This document shows positions 1-8,624 of a stretch of DNA of 64,000 bases, piece after piece. This stretch comes from Candidatus Brocadiaceae bacterium S225 (GTDB lineage: Bacteria; Planctomycetota; Brocadiia; Brocadiales; Scalinduaceae). The translations under genes were made by a program, and so were the position numbers. The DNA lies in assembly GCA_007859995.1 (NCBI GenBank), contig SMSL01000014.1, positions 19,484-83,483 on the forward strand. The letters run 5' to 3'. The notes below the pieces were generated by a model, which was given only the letters and a program-made list of their open reading frames with translations, had not been told where the DNA came from and ran no database searches. The first letter of the stretch is position 1. Every line of letters starts with the position of its first letter.

Positions 1-636
1 AAACCATTTCTGGAAACAATACAAGTTGCAAAAGAAAACAGTGTAGACCTTCTGGTAATAGGCACACACGGAAGGGCAGGAGTGGACAGAGTTATGTTGG
101 GCAGTGTTGCGGAAAAAATTGTCAGAAAAGCAGACTGTCCTGTTATGGTAATTAAGAGTATAAAGTATACTGGATTCAAAAGAATTATCGTCCCTATCGA
201 CTTTTCTGATTGTTCCAGAAAGGCATTGGAATACGCTGTCTCCATAGCGAGATCACACAATAACAGATTAACTATTTTACACGTTTATGAGAAGTCATTC
301 GTTGAGCCCTATGTAAATGCGGCAAATTCTGAGGAGAAGGCGGATGAAATAATGAAAGAGATAGAGCGGGTGAATGAATCCAAATATGATGAATTTTTGA
401 AGACAGTCGATCTCAATGGAGTTGAATATGAAAAATTGCTGAAAAAGGGTATTGCCGAGACAGATATAGTAGAGATAGCCATGGAACAACAGGCAAATTT
501 GATAGTTATGGGCACCCATGGAAGATCCGGTATCAAGCATATGCTGATTGGTAGTACTGCAGAGCAAGTCGTTCGTACTGTACACTGTGATATTATAATA
601 GTTAAGCCTGAGAAATTCAGTCTCTCTATGCCTTGA
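1..636 (+). CDS. tandem universal stress protein, 5' partial
   Basis: The reading frame is open from base 1, so the gene starts upstream of the window. Two UspA-type modules are visible. The first is cut by the window edge and keeps its C-terminal nucleotide-binding signature (GTHGRAG, then a G-S pair about 9 residues on). The second is complete and carries the same signature (GTHGRSG ... IGST). Family members with this G-x2-G-x9-G-S/T motif bind ATP and act in stress survival in the cytoplasm. The antiporter gene follows 27 bases downstream on the same strand, so the two may be co-transcribed; USP-antiporter pairs are common. An internal GTG at base 82 is not the true start because homology to the first domain begins before it. 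Confidence 0.9.
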   Translation, partial: KPFLETIQVAKENSVDLLVIGTHGRAGVDRVMLGSVAEKIVRKADCPVMVIKSIKYTGFKRIIVPIDFSDCSRKALEYAVSIARSHNNRLTILHVYEKSFVEPYVNAANSEEKADEIMKEIERVNESKYDEFLKTVDLNGVEYEKLLKKGIAETDIVEIAMEQQANLIVMGTHGRSGIKHMLIGSTAEQVVRTVHCDIIIVKPEKFSLSMP

Positions 637-663
637 AAGCAGTGCAATCCTATGGTGTAAAAA

Positions 664-2031
664 ATGAAAAAGGCATTATCTAAATATACTTTAATTCTCC
701 TTCTGGCATTGCCTCTTGCCTTTTACATGTCCAGTGCATATCCGTCTTCTGAGAACTCATCTCGCAAGACCAATTCAACAGAACATGCTAAAGAAAATAC
801 GGGTGAGGTAATGCATGGTCATGCAGACCCCATTGCTCCCATCCTCCTTAGTATCATAATTATACTCGCTGCGGCAAAAATTGGAGGTGGAATATTTGAA
901 AAAATAGGACAACCTGCAGTACTGGGAGAACTGGTCCTCGGTATTATTATAGGAAATTTGGCTTATTTTACCGGTTGGGAATTCTTCGCTCAACTTAGAA
1001 ACCATACCTTTGTAGATCTTCTGGCAAGGTTTGGTGCAATAATCCTTCTTTTTGAGATTGGGCTGGAAACAGATATACGGGATATTGTAAAGGTAGGTCT
1101 TTCATCACTTTTAGTGGCTTTGGGTGGTATTGTAACACCGTTTATATTAGGATATTTCACCAGTCTTTACTTTTTTCCTGATGCCGGTTTTAATGTTCAT
1201 CTCTTTGTGGGAGCTACGCTCTGTGCTACAAGTGTAGGTATAAAAGCACGTATATTTAAAGACTTGGGAAAACTCCAGACTACTGAGTCAAGTATACTCA
1301 TGGGTGCGGCGGTAATTGATGATATTATAGTAGTATTTATATTGGCTATAGTTACTGACATCGTAGTAACGGGAAGTGTGGGTCTCTTTCCTGTTGTCCG
1401 GACATCAATATTCTCTATCCTCTTCCTTTCAGGTGCCGTATTCATGGGTTTTAAGTTGGCCCCTTTTCTAGGTTATTATACAATACACAGGAAGGCCGAG
1501 GGTTGGAAGCTGGCTATGGCCATTGTTTTCTGCCTCCTTCTCTCTTATACAGCTAATCTTATTGGCCTGGCGACTATAGTGGGCGCATTTGCAGCCGGAC
1601 TTATTTTAAGAGAGGTTCGCTTCAAGGATTTAAAAGGAGGAGAACACGGCATACAGGAGATTTTGCGACCGGCATCTTTTGTCTTTGTGCCGGTGTTCTT
1701 TCTTCTAATTGGCATGCAGATAAAGCTGGAAATCTTCGGTAATCTTTCCGCATTAAAGGTAGCCCTGGTAATAACTTTGGCTGCCATTCTTGGTAAACAG
1801 GTTTGTGGTTTGTGTGCGTTGGAAAAAGGGTTGAACCGGATTGCTATCGGTATTGCCATGGTTCCACGAGGAGAGGTCACGCTGATATTCGCCGGCATTG
1901 GAAAGAGCCTCGGCATTATCAACGATATTGTTTTCTCTGCACTAATAATCATGGTAATCATTACTACCCTGATTACACCGCCAGCCCTCAGGATGGCAAT
2001 GTCAGAAAAGCCTCCGATACAGAAGGATTAA
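664..2031 (+). CDS. CPA2-family cation:proton antiporter (KefB/NapA-like membrane domain)
   Basis: A 455-residue membrane protein with an N-terminal hydrophobic leader, a His-rich stretch near residue 50, and about 12 membrane segments. The segment with GQPAVLGELVLG, the GLETD motif and the core motif VIDDI match the Na+/H+ exchanger domain of the CPA2 family. The adjacent acidic pair (DD) in the core is the form seen in electrogenic NapA/NhaA-like antiporters, whereas electroneutral members have ND. There is no TrkA-N or TrkA-C regulatory domain after the membrane part, so this is the short form. It likely exchanges Na+ or K+ for protons at the inner membrane. It follows the USP gene closely. 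Confidence 0.85.
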   Translation: MKKALSKYTLILLLALPLAFYMSSAYPSSENSSRKTNSTEHAKENTGEVMHGHADPIAPILLSIIIILAAAKIGGGIFEKIGQPAVLGELVLGIIIGNLAYFTGWEFFAQLRNHTFVDLLARFGAIILLFEIGLETDIRDIVKVGLSSLLVALGGIVTPFILGYFTSLYFFPDAGFNVHLFVGATLCATSVGIKARIFKDLGKLQTTESSILMGAAVIDDIIVVFILAIVTDIVVTGSVGLFPVVRTSIFSILFLSGAVFMGFKLAPFLGYYTIHRKAEGWKLAMAIVFCLLLSYTANLIGLATIVGAFAAGLILREVRFKDLKGGEHGIQEILRPASFVFVPVFFLLIGMQIKLEIFGNLSALKVALVITLAAILGKQVCGLCALEKGLNRIAIGIAMVPRGEVTLIFAGIGKSLGIINDIVFSALIIMVIITTLITPPALRMAMSEKPPIQKD

Positions 2032-2035
2032 AATA

Positions 2036-2089
2036 AACGTTACTATTCGCCGTAAACGGCGCAAAGTTGATATTTGTAAGATTATAGAT
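2036..2089 (+). repeat. 54-bp repeat, copy A
   Basis: This segment matches 34450-34503 at about 51 of 54 bases. It contains a small palindrome (CGCCGTAAACGGCG) and ends with TTGTAAGATTATAGATG. The reading frame NVTI-R-RRKVDICKIID is open in both copies, but what follows differs. Confidence 0.85.
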
Positions 2090-2152
2090 GGTTCAAATAA
2101 ATTTGGAGTGAGAGTAATAACTCCGAAGATGTTATTGGAGGAACTGAAATGA
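2036..2152 (+). pseudogene. 3' remnant of a COG1569-type PIN toxin gene
   Basis: An open frame of 38 codons ends at a TGA that overlaps the ATG of the next gene (ATGA). The last residues, GVRVITPKMLLEEL, match the usual C-terminus of the COG1569 'putative toxin component, PIN family'. That family is normally encoded just upstream of, and overlapping, the HicB-like antitoxin found here. No catalytic aspartates or start codon remain, so the toxin is dead. The first 54 bases recur near 34448 in a different context, so this fragment may itself be a junction. Confidence 0.5.
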
Positions 2153-2385
2153 GTGCCTTAAGCTTAAGATTACCCGATTCTATACACAGACATATTAAAG
2201 AAGTTGCAAAGAAAGAGGGGGTGTCGATTAATCAGTTTATATCATCGGCAGTTTCAGAGAAAATATCGGCATTATTGACTGAAGATTATTTAAAAGAGAG
2301 AGCTGGAAGAGCCAGGAAAAAAGATTTGAAACAGATATTGGATAAAGTGCCTGATCGTAAGCCTCTTCCCGGTGATGAAATATAG
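2149..2385 (+). CDS. HicB-like / ribbon-helix-helix antitoxin
   Basis: This 78-residue protein begins with SALSLRLPDSIHRHIKEVA and continues with EGVSINQFI. That is the ribbon-helix-helix fold of the small antitoxins paired with COG1569 PIN toxins. The N-terminal strand would bind operator DNA as a dimer and the C-terminal tail (SALLTEDYLKERA) would bind the toxin. Its cognate toxin upstream survives only as a 3' remnant, so this is probably an orphan antitoxin. The start overlaps the remnant by four bases, and a GGAGG (2137-2141) precedes it. The 3' end overlaps the next, broken gene by 14 bases. Confidence 0.75.
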   Translation: MSALSLRLPDSIHRHIKEVAKKEGVSINQFISSAVSEKISALLTEDYLKERAGRARKKDLKQILDKVPDRKPLPGDEI

Positions 2386-2905
2386 AAGAGCGGCTGAGAA
2401 GACATTAATTAAGGAGTTAGATTGGAAGGATGATGGTCTTCAACTGTTCCTGCCTTGTCGGATTAATGACTCATTTAATTTGGTTGCTGTTTGGACAAAA
2501 CAAGCGAATTCACCAAATTTCAGATACATCGGGCAGTTTTGGAAATACCTACAACTACATAAAGAGAGAATAAAAAACGAAAAAACAGTTGTTTGCGGCG
2601 ATTTTAATAGCAATGTGATTTGGGATGAATGGGATCGTTGGTGGAATCATAGTGATGTTGTCAGGGAGTTAGGTGAAATTAACATCAGTAGTATCTACCA
2701 CAAATTATACGGTGAAGAACAAGGTAAAGAAACCATGCCAACTTTATTCATGCAGCGTAAAAGAGCAAAGTCATATCATATTGACTATGCCTTTGCTCCA
2801 GGCAATATGTTTAAAAAGGGTAAGACCCTTATAAGGGTAGGTGATCCGGGAACATGGTTAGAGCATAGTGACAATATGCCAGTCATATTCAAAATAACCT
2901 GCTAA
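2372..2905 (+). pseudogene. endonuclease/exonuclease/phosphatase family protein, N-terminally truncated
   Basis: The frame holds the C-terminal half of an EEP-superfamily phosphohydrolase: a GDFNSN motif near residue 97, HIDYAFAP near 136 and LEHSDNMPVIF near 163. These contain the conserved Asp-Asn pair and the catalytic His. The N-terminal half, with the metal-binding Asn and Glu of the family, is missing: the protein is 177 residues against about 270. The start lies inside the antitoxin gene, which suggests a deletion joined the two. A functional product is unlikely. Confidence 0.65.
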
Positions 2906-3166
2906 CTATGTAGTTCAGTTGATGTCAAAACCGCTACTGCGTTTTGATTATACCACCACCACCGATTGCTGGCGTTATATTATGAGAAAAAAGGGAGACT
3001 TATTATGGAAGTGTGAATTAAACAAAATACTTGACACTTTCTTCTGACGCTTTAAGATATATTTTCAGCCGGAAACAGGCGGACTAATATAGTAAAAACA
3101 GGAGAATGTTACATTTGGTAAGCCCTTTAATGAATTACGTGCTTATCATTAGAATGGAGGAACAAC

Positions 3167-4462
3167 TTGGCTTCACAAAATGAAAATTCTATAAAGAAGT
3201 CTGACTCATCAAATGTGTCTAAGAAGAAGCGTAAATCATCATGGATCACTTCACTCAGGTTTAGATGGTTTTCACAGATTTCGTTTTTTATTATAACAAT
3301 TTACATTGGATGGTCGTTTTATCTGTTTGTGCGATATTGTGAATCCGGCGGTGTTACTGCTTTTGTGGCAAGGCCGCCGGGGATTGAGGCATTTTTGCCT
3401 ATAGGTGCATTTATGGGGTTGAAGTATTTTCTGGGTACAGGGGCGGTAGACCCTTTGCATCCTGCGGGTTTTATTATATTTGCTTCTATTTTGGTAACTT
3501 CGTTTCTTTTTCAAAGGGGGTTTTGCAGCTGGATATGTCCGGTTGGAACAATGTCGGAGTGGGCATGGAGATTTGGTGATTGGCTAAAGTCTAAATTTAA
3601 CAGCAAGGTCAGCTATTGGTTGGAAAAGTTTCCGGTAAAACTTACATGCGGCCTCAGCATGATAACAACTCCGATTGTCGCCCTGATGCTTCTTAATATG
3701 ATAACTTTTGCTTCATTTAAATCGTCAAGCATGAAGTATATCTTTCCTTTTATGATTGTGGCTATTGTCATACCTTTTGTCCTGCCCAGGAAAATTTGGC
3801 CGGCCCGTGTGGAAGATGCTATCGCGCGCGCGTGGAAGTATACCCTTTTGACCTTTTTTACTGTCAACATTGTGATAAAGATGTCGGCTGCTCAGCTTGG
3901 AATGATATTTGAGAAGGCTCCGTATATGAAGGTTGCAGATATAAAGATGATGTATTTTTTCCTTGATCTTTCCATGCTTGCGTTAATTATTTTATCCTTA
4001 ATATTCTTTTTTTCCATTTTCAATAAGAATTACTGGTGCAGGTATTTTTGTCCGTATGGCGCCTTGATAGGTATCCTGGGATGGGCCAGTGCAACCAGAA
4101 TAGTTCGAAACAAAAAGACGTGTATTGATTGCAGTAAGTGTACGATTGCCTGCCCGGTTTATATAGAAGTGGAGAAAAAAAATATTGTTTATGATGTAGA
4201 ATGTCTTGGTTGCTATGATTGTGTTGATTCGTGTCCCGTAAATGGCGCTCTCGATATGAAGGTTTTGGGAGTTGGCAAGAAGGTTCATTATGCTGTCTAT
4301 GCCGGTCTTGTAGTTGGTCTATTTGTAGTTTTTATGAATACCGCGCGATTTACAGGATACTGGTACAATAATGTATCGGTACAGGAATACACGGAATTGG
4401 TCCAGGATCTGGATAATCCCAGGTTCAAACATCAGCAAGGGGAATTTGAGATAGAAGAGTAG
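3167..4462 (+). CDS. membrane polyferredoxin (NapH/CcoG-like 4Fe-4S protein)
   Basis: A 431-residue protein starting at TTG, chosen because a GGAGG lies just upstream and no ATG is better placed. It has about five membrane segments, two conserved Cys-Pro motifs after membrane helices (CSWICPVG near 120 and CRYFCPYG near 291), then two classical 4Fe-4S ferredoxin motifs (CIDCSKCTIACP and CLGCYDCVDSCP). This is the architecture of the NapH/NosR/CcoG group, which moves electrons from the quinone pool or handles metal redox at the inner membrane. The exact partner is not visible here. A DICT-domain gene starts 11 bases downstream. Confidence 0.85.
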   Translation: MASQNENSIKKSDSSNVSKKKRKSSWITSLRFRWFSQISFFIITIYIGWSFYLFVRYCESGGVTAFVARPPGIEAFLPIGAFMGLKYFLGTGAVDPLHPAGFIIFASILVTSFLFQRGFCSWICPVGTMSEWAWRFGDWLKSKFNSKVSYWLEKFPVKLTCGLSMITTPIVALMLLNMITFASFKSSSMKYIFPFMIVAIVIPFVLPRKIWPARVEDAIARAWKYTLLTFFTVNIVIKMSAAQLGMIFEKAPYMKVADIKMMYFFLDLSMLALIILSLIFFFSIFNKNYWCRYFCPYGALIGILGWASATRIVRNKKTCIDCSKCTIACPVYIEVEKKNIVYDVECLGCYDCVDSCPVNGALDMKVLGVGKKVHYAVYAGLVVGLFVVFMNTARFTGYWYNNVSVQEYTELVQDLDNPRFKHQQGEFEIEE

Positions 4463-4473
4463 CTTTTTCATTT

Positions 4474-5052
4474 ATGTTAGATAAAAACAATATTTTTCAT
4501 GACCTTATAGTAGAGGTAAGAGCGTTAACAGAGTCTCACGATCCCGGTCCTCTTTTTGAAGATCTGGATGTTGAGTCTCTTGATGGTGAATACCATTTTA
4601 CGACATCAAGAAGTACCTTGTTAATGATGAGCAAGGTTATTGAAGATACTTTGAAGTCTCATAAAAAACGGTGTACATTGTATTCCGGATTTCAGGAATT
4701 AAGCAGGTTTAAGAAACATCGTGAAAGATATGCTAAATTAGCAGCCTCTGCAGACCAGATATTCGTTATAGGTGTTGCAGACACGCCTGTTGAAAGCATT
4801 GCGGATAATGTGCATATCAGGACAAAGAATGCGGATATAATCCGCAACAATTGGATTTCAATCATTACGGACAAAAATATCAATATTTCATTGATAGCAC
4901 AAGAATCGACTTCTCAGAAACATCACGAAGGGTACGTTGGCTTTTACACAAACAGTAAATCCCTTACCGAAAAAGCCGTTAATTTGCTAATTGATAACGA
5001 TGTACTGAGTGATGACCCAGTCCCGGGTAAGCAAACCTATTTTAATATTTAG
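4474..5052 (+). CDS. DICT-domain sensory protein
   Basis: A 192-residue soluble protein. The central part (FQELSRF, then a helix with RYAKLAASADQIFVIGVAD) resembles the DICT sensory domain, best known from cyanobacterial diguanylate cyclases and two-component proteins and proposed to sense light-related signals. No output domain is present, so it would act as a stand-alone sensor or adaptor. It sits 11 bases after the polyferredoxin gene and is probably co-transcribed. I see no clear ribosome binding site. The assignment rests on pattern resemblance, not a search. Confidence 0.55.
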   Translation: MLDKNNIFHDLIVEVRALTESHDPGPLFEDLDVESLDGEYHFTTSRSTLLMMSKVIEDTLKSHKKRCTLYSGFQELSRFKKHRERYAKLAASADQIFVIGVADTPVESIADNVHIRTKNADIIRNNWISIITDKNINISLIAQESTSQKHHEGYVGFYTNSKSLTEKAVNLLIDNDVLSDDPVPGKQTYFNI

Positions 5053-5074
5053 CGATCATTCGTTACCTAAACAC

Positions 5075-5134
5075 GACAGACCTCTCTTTCGAGAGGACTC
5101 CAATTCTGGAATCCTCTCGAAAGAGAGGTCTGTC
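5075..5134. repeat. perfect 23-bp inverted repeat (long hairpin)
   Basis: Bases 5075-5097 and 5112-5134 are exact reverse complements around a 14-base loop. The arm reads GACAGACCTCTCTTTCGAGA followed by GGA. There is no T-run after it, so it is not a standard Rho-independent terminator. It lies 22 bases after the DICT gene and ends 11 bases before the ATG of the deacetylase gene. Confidence 0.95.
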
Positions 5135-5145
5135 TCCTGATCTTT

Positions 5146-5844
5146 ATGCCAAATTCTAAAAAAACTATTCTTGCCGTAAGCCCACATCCTGATGATGTAG
5201 AAGCGGGTATGGGCGGCAGTATAATAAAATTCCTGAAACTTGGATACGAAGTTCATGTTGTAGATCTTACCAATGGAGAGCCTACACCACATGGTACTCC
5301 GGAAATAAGGCGTGAAGAGTGTAACAGGGCAACCGCCTTGCTTGGTGTATCCGGCAGGACAAATCTCGACCTTCCAAACCGCTATCTTTTTGACAATAAG
5401 AAATCAAGGAATAAATTGGCTGAGGTTATTCGAAGGGTGAGACCTCATATCATGTTTCTGCCCTATTGGGAAGACGCTCATCCTGATCACATACAGGCAA
5501 CACAGATCGGTGAGGCGGCAAGGTTTTATGCTAAGCTTACAAAAACAGATTTAGCAGGTGAACCGTGGTACCCAGGCCGTATTCTTTATTATTTGTGGTC
5601 TCATCAGAGAGTACATATTTCCCCGGCTTTCATTATCGATATTAGTGACGAGTTTGAAAGTAAGATCGAGGCCGCAAGATCCTATAAGTCTCAATATGCC
5701 TATAATGAAGAAAGATGGCAGATCGTAAATGGAACAATGCATTCTTGCGGGCAGTATTTTGGTTCATTAATTGGAACACGGTATGGAGAACCATTTGCGA
5801 GTCGTGAGAAAATAGGACTGAGAGATATAAGAGACATATTATAA
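5146..5844 (+). CDS. bshB1: BshB1-like LmbE-family deacetylase (bacillithiol biosynthesis type)
   Basis: A 232-residue zinc-dependent deacetylase of the LmbE/PIG-L family. The zinc motif PHPDDVE is at residues 11-17, a second His cluster AHPDH lies near 109, and the C-terminal GTRYGEPF motif is characteristic of BshB1. BshB1 removes the acetyl group from N-acetylglucosaminyl malate during synthesis of the thiol bacillithiol. No bshA or bshC is in the window, so a related sugar substrate cannot be excluded. The gene has no evident Shine-Dalgarno sequence and its start lies 11 bases from a perfect hairpin, which could influence translation. Confidence 0.75.
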   Translation: MPNSKKTILAVSPHPDDVEAGMGGSIIKFLKLGYEVHVVDLTNGEPTPHGTPEIRREECNRATALLGVSGRTNLDLPNRYLFDNKKSRNKLAEVIRRVRPHIMFLPYWEDAHPDHIQATQIGEAARFYAKLTKTDLAGEPWYPGRILYYLWSHQRVHISPAFIIDISDEFESKIEAARSYKSQYAYNEERWQIVNGTMHSCGQYFGSLIGTRYGEPFASREKIGLRDIRDIL

Positions 5845-5997
5845 AGAAATTGAGGAATTTAAAAACCTCCTGGATGAATTGGTAAGCGGTATCAAGCAAA
5901 AAAACCCAATGGTTATAGTGGGCCCGAAAGTCGGTCGGGACATAAGCTTAGTGAGGTTGATAAAAATAAATTGGTGATAAACTCACATGCGAGGGTC

Positions 5998-6221
5998 GGA
6001 GATTTATGTTCTGAGTATAAACTTGATCTGTTAGGTGTTATTGCCCCGGTGCATTATTAATAGTGGTAGATCCTGATGACAGAGATGCAGTCCTGGGCAA
6101 ACTTACGCAAAATTATATAAAATGTTCGGTGATTGGTAAATTGACCGATAAAGAGGGTGGTTTGAAAATAATAGCAGATGGAGAGGAGAGAGAGTTGCTT
6201 TTTTTGAAGTGGATTAGATAG
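5998..6221 (+). pseudogene. C-terminal remnant of an AIR-synthase-related protein (HypE/ThiL/PurM superfamily)
   Basis: The translation reads EYKLDLLGVIAP, then after a one-base shift GALLIVVDPDDRDAVLGKL and VIGKLTDKEGG, ending at TAG 6219-6221. The 'GALLI-V-P-D' strand followed by 'VIG-lT' is typical of the C-terminal domain of AIR-synthase-related proteins. The N-terminal domain is absent and the frame is broken near 6051, so it is debris. The preceding stretch 5845-5997 may belong to the same lost gene but I cannot identify it. The rest of the gap to 6410 shows nothing further. Confidence 0.5.
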
Positions 6222-6410
6222 CCAGTGTTATCTAAATTAAAGAATGATAACCGTATAGCACCACCCCGATCGTCATAATTAGCTTGACACTTATAGGCAT
6301 TACTTGTAGAATCCACGATCACTGGAGACATATAGACGTGGTCTTGATCTGCACATTGCAGAAGTGTCTTTATAGATACTACATAAACAATATATCGTGA
6401 GTAATGAGTT

Positions 6411-7406
6411 ATGAATGGTTACGGAGACAAACCGGAATTCAAATTTGAAAAAATACAGTTCGATCCTTTTAAAAAGTATATAGTACCAATAGCAGTTGTA
6501 CTGGGTATTATCATAATTGGGGTTTCTTCAGTCTTTACGGTAAAGGCCAACCAGGAAGCCGCATTATTAAGATTTGGTAAGTATGCGGATACTGTCGGGC
6601 CGGGGTTGCATTTTAAGTTGCCCTTTGGTATTGACAAAGTATATGCAGCGGAGGTCAAGCGTATATACAATGAAGAATTTGGTTATAGGACAGTTCGGTC
6701 TGGTAGAGAAAGTATGATTGATTATAACTTCAGGGGAGCTACCGAGGTTTCTCTCATGCTGACCGGGGATAGGAATTGTGCTGTAGTGCATTGGGTAGTT
6801 AGATATAAGATAAAAGACCTGAAAGAGTATCTCTTTAATGTCAGGGATGTTAAGAGTACCATAAGAGATGTTTCTGAAGCAGTAATGAGAAGGATTGTTG
6901 GTGACAGGTCTATTGATGAGGTACTGACTATTGGAAGAAGGGAAATAGAGGATGTTGCGCAGGCGGAAATAGAGACAGTTTTGGATGATTATGGCTGCGG
7001 AATAGATATACAGGTGGTAAACTTGAAGGGCGTTAATCCGCCGGATCAGGTTAAGGATGCATTTGATGCTGTTAACAAAGCGGTACAGATGAGGGATCAG
7101 ATTACTAATGAAGCTGAAGGAAAGAAAAACAAGATTATTCCGGCTGCAATGGGAAAGAAGGAACAGGCAATAAGGGAGGCTGAAGGGTACAAGATAAAGA
7201 GGGTAAACGAGGCAACTGGAGATACCAAGGCGTTTCTTGCCGTCTTCAAAGAGTATGAGAAGGCTAAGGACGTAACCAGGCGAAGGCTTTATCTTGAAAC
7301 GATGGAAAAGGCGATACCTAAGTGTGAGGCAGTGTATATAATCGATGAAGATCAAAAAGGGATATTGCCAATACTCAATCTGGGAGAGAGTAAGGTGTTG
7401 AAATGA
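6411..7406 (+). CDS. hflK: HflK-like SPFH-domain protein
   Basis: A 331-residue protein with a membrane anchor at about residues 24-45, followed by an SPFH/prohibitin domain (ANQEAALLRFGKY near 47, then VGPGLHFKLPFGID). A charged C-terminal helical region has repeated A-E-G segments (NEAEGKK, REAEGYK). In known systems HflK and HflC form a large periplasmic-facing complex at the inner membrane that regulates the FtsH protease. The gene overlaps the next by four bases (ATGA), the usual hflK-hflC arrangement. It lacks the Gly-rich N-terminus common in proteobacterial HflK. Confidence 0.85.
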   Translation: MNGYGDKPEFKFEKIQFDPFKKYIVPIAVVLGIIIIGVSSVFTVKANQEAALLRFGKYADTVGPGLHFKLPFGIDKVYAAEVKRIYNEEFGYRTVRSGRESMIDYNFRGATEVSLMLTGDRNCAVVHWVVRYKIKDLKEYLFNVRDVKSTIRDVSEAVMRRIVGDRSIDEVLTIGRREIEDVAQAEIETVLDDYGCGIDIQVVNLKGVNPPDQVKDAFDAVNKAVQMRDQITNEAEGKKNKIIPAAMGKKEQAIREAEGYKIKRVNEATGDTKAFLAVFKEYEKAKDVTRRRLYLETMEKAIPKCEAVYIIDEDQKGILPILNLGESKVLK

Positions 7407-8365
7407 GTGAAACGAAACAAAAGAGGCAGGCATACATAACAATAGCCATAACAGCAGTAGTAGCAATAATTATCCTGGCCAGTAGCTCTTTTTACGTGGT
7501 CGACATTAAATCGCAGTGTGTGATTACTGAATTTGGTAAACCAAAGAAAGTTGTAACTGAACCCGGGCTAAAGGTAAAAACTCCTTTTATTCAAAAAGTG
7601 GAATTTTTTGAAAAACGAATCATAGAATGGGACGGAGAGCCAAGTGATATCCTGACAAGAGATAAGGAAAATATTGGCGTTGATACCTGGGCTCGTTGGA
7701 AGATCGTTGACCCATTGAATTTTTATACCTCATTAGGGACGGAAAGCAGGGGGCAGGGCGTACTGGATGAGGTCATAGGGTCTGCCGTGAAAAATATTGT
7801 TAGTTCGTATCCACTGAATGAGATGCTTAGAAATACTAATCGAAAGCTTGGGTACACGACCGTAGAACTGGAAAAGGCAGAAACGGACAAAAAGGTGCAC
7901 ATATCTAATGGCAGGGCCCATCTTGTCAAAGAAATTAAAAAAATGGCAAGTGAAGGTTTAAGGGATAGATATGGAATGGAATTGGTTGATGTCAGGATAA
8001 AACACATTAATTATATTCCGGCTGTTATACCTAAAATATTTGACAGGATGCGTTCAGAAAGAATAAGAATTGCTAGCAAATATGAGTCTGAGGGCAGGAG
8101 AGAAGAGGCCGAAATTCTGGGATATATGAAGAAAGAGCTGGAGAAGATAGAATCTGAAGGTTATAAAATAGCGACTGAGACAAGAGGAGAGGCGGATGCT
8201 GAGGCGGTAAAAATATATGCGGATGCTTACGGGAAGGCTCCTGAATTTTATTCGTTTACAAAGACGCTTGAAACGTATGGAAAAACAATTGATGAAAACA
8301 CCCGTTTATATTTGAGTACAGATAGTGAATACTATAAATATATAAATGATTTTATGGAAAAGTAG
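7403..8365 (+). CDS. hflC: HflC-like SPFH-domain protein
   Basis: A 320-residue partner of HflK. It has an N-terminal membrane segment (about residues 10-30), the SPFH domain beginning with VVDIKSQCVITEFGKP, and a C-terminal coiled coil. The helix near residues 210-235 (MRSERIRIASKYESEGRREE) matches the HflC signature. The start overlaps the end of hflK. The pair should act together at the inner membrane to modulate FtsH proteolysis. The length is close to the usual 330 residues. Confidence 0.88.
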   Translation: MSETKQKRQAYITIAITAVVAIIILASSSFYVVDIKSQCVITEFGKPKKVVTEPGLKVKTPFIQKVEFFEKRIIEWDGEPSDILTRDKENIGVDTWARWKIVDPLNFYTSLGTESRGQGVLDEVIGSAVKNIVSSYPLNEMLRNTNRKLGYTTVELEKAETDKKVHISNGRAHLVKEIKKMASEGLRDRYGMELVDVRIKHINYIPAVIPKIFDRMRSERIRIASKYESEGRREEAEILGYMKKELEKIESEGYKIATETRGEADAEAVKIYADAYGKAPEFYSFTKTLETYGKTIDENTRLYLSTDSEYYKYINDFMEK

Positions 8366-8624
8366 GAGCATCTGTAATATTGCCATAGGGCAGTAAGTGA
8401 AGTATTAGGTATTGATTAATGAACACCTCATATTTAATTGTAGAATAAAGCATTTCAATAAACGTTGTTTAGTTTAAAACTCGATGTACAGCATGCCTGA
8501 TTTCAATTTACACTTATCCCCTTTGGCCCATTCTGCTGACTGATATTTTACCAATATCAAATTGCAAATATTACTGCCGTCCTCATTGATATGAACATTA
8601 ACCGTCTCATGTTAATAAATATTT

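Noticed and set aside
6113..6331. 72-codon minus-strand frame
   Set aside because: Partly antisense to the AIR-synthase remnant; the rest shows nothing I can name.
6567..7466. 299-codon minus-strand frame opposite hflK
   Set aside because: It is the antisense shadow of hflK; the plus strand has full SPFH-domain homology and operon structure.
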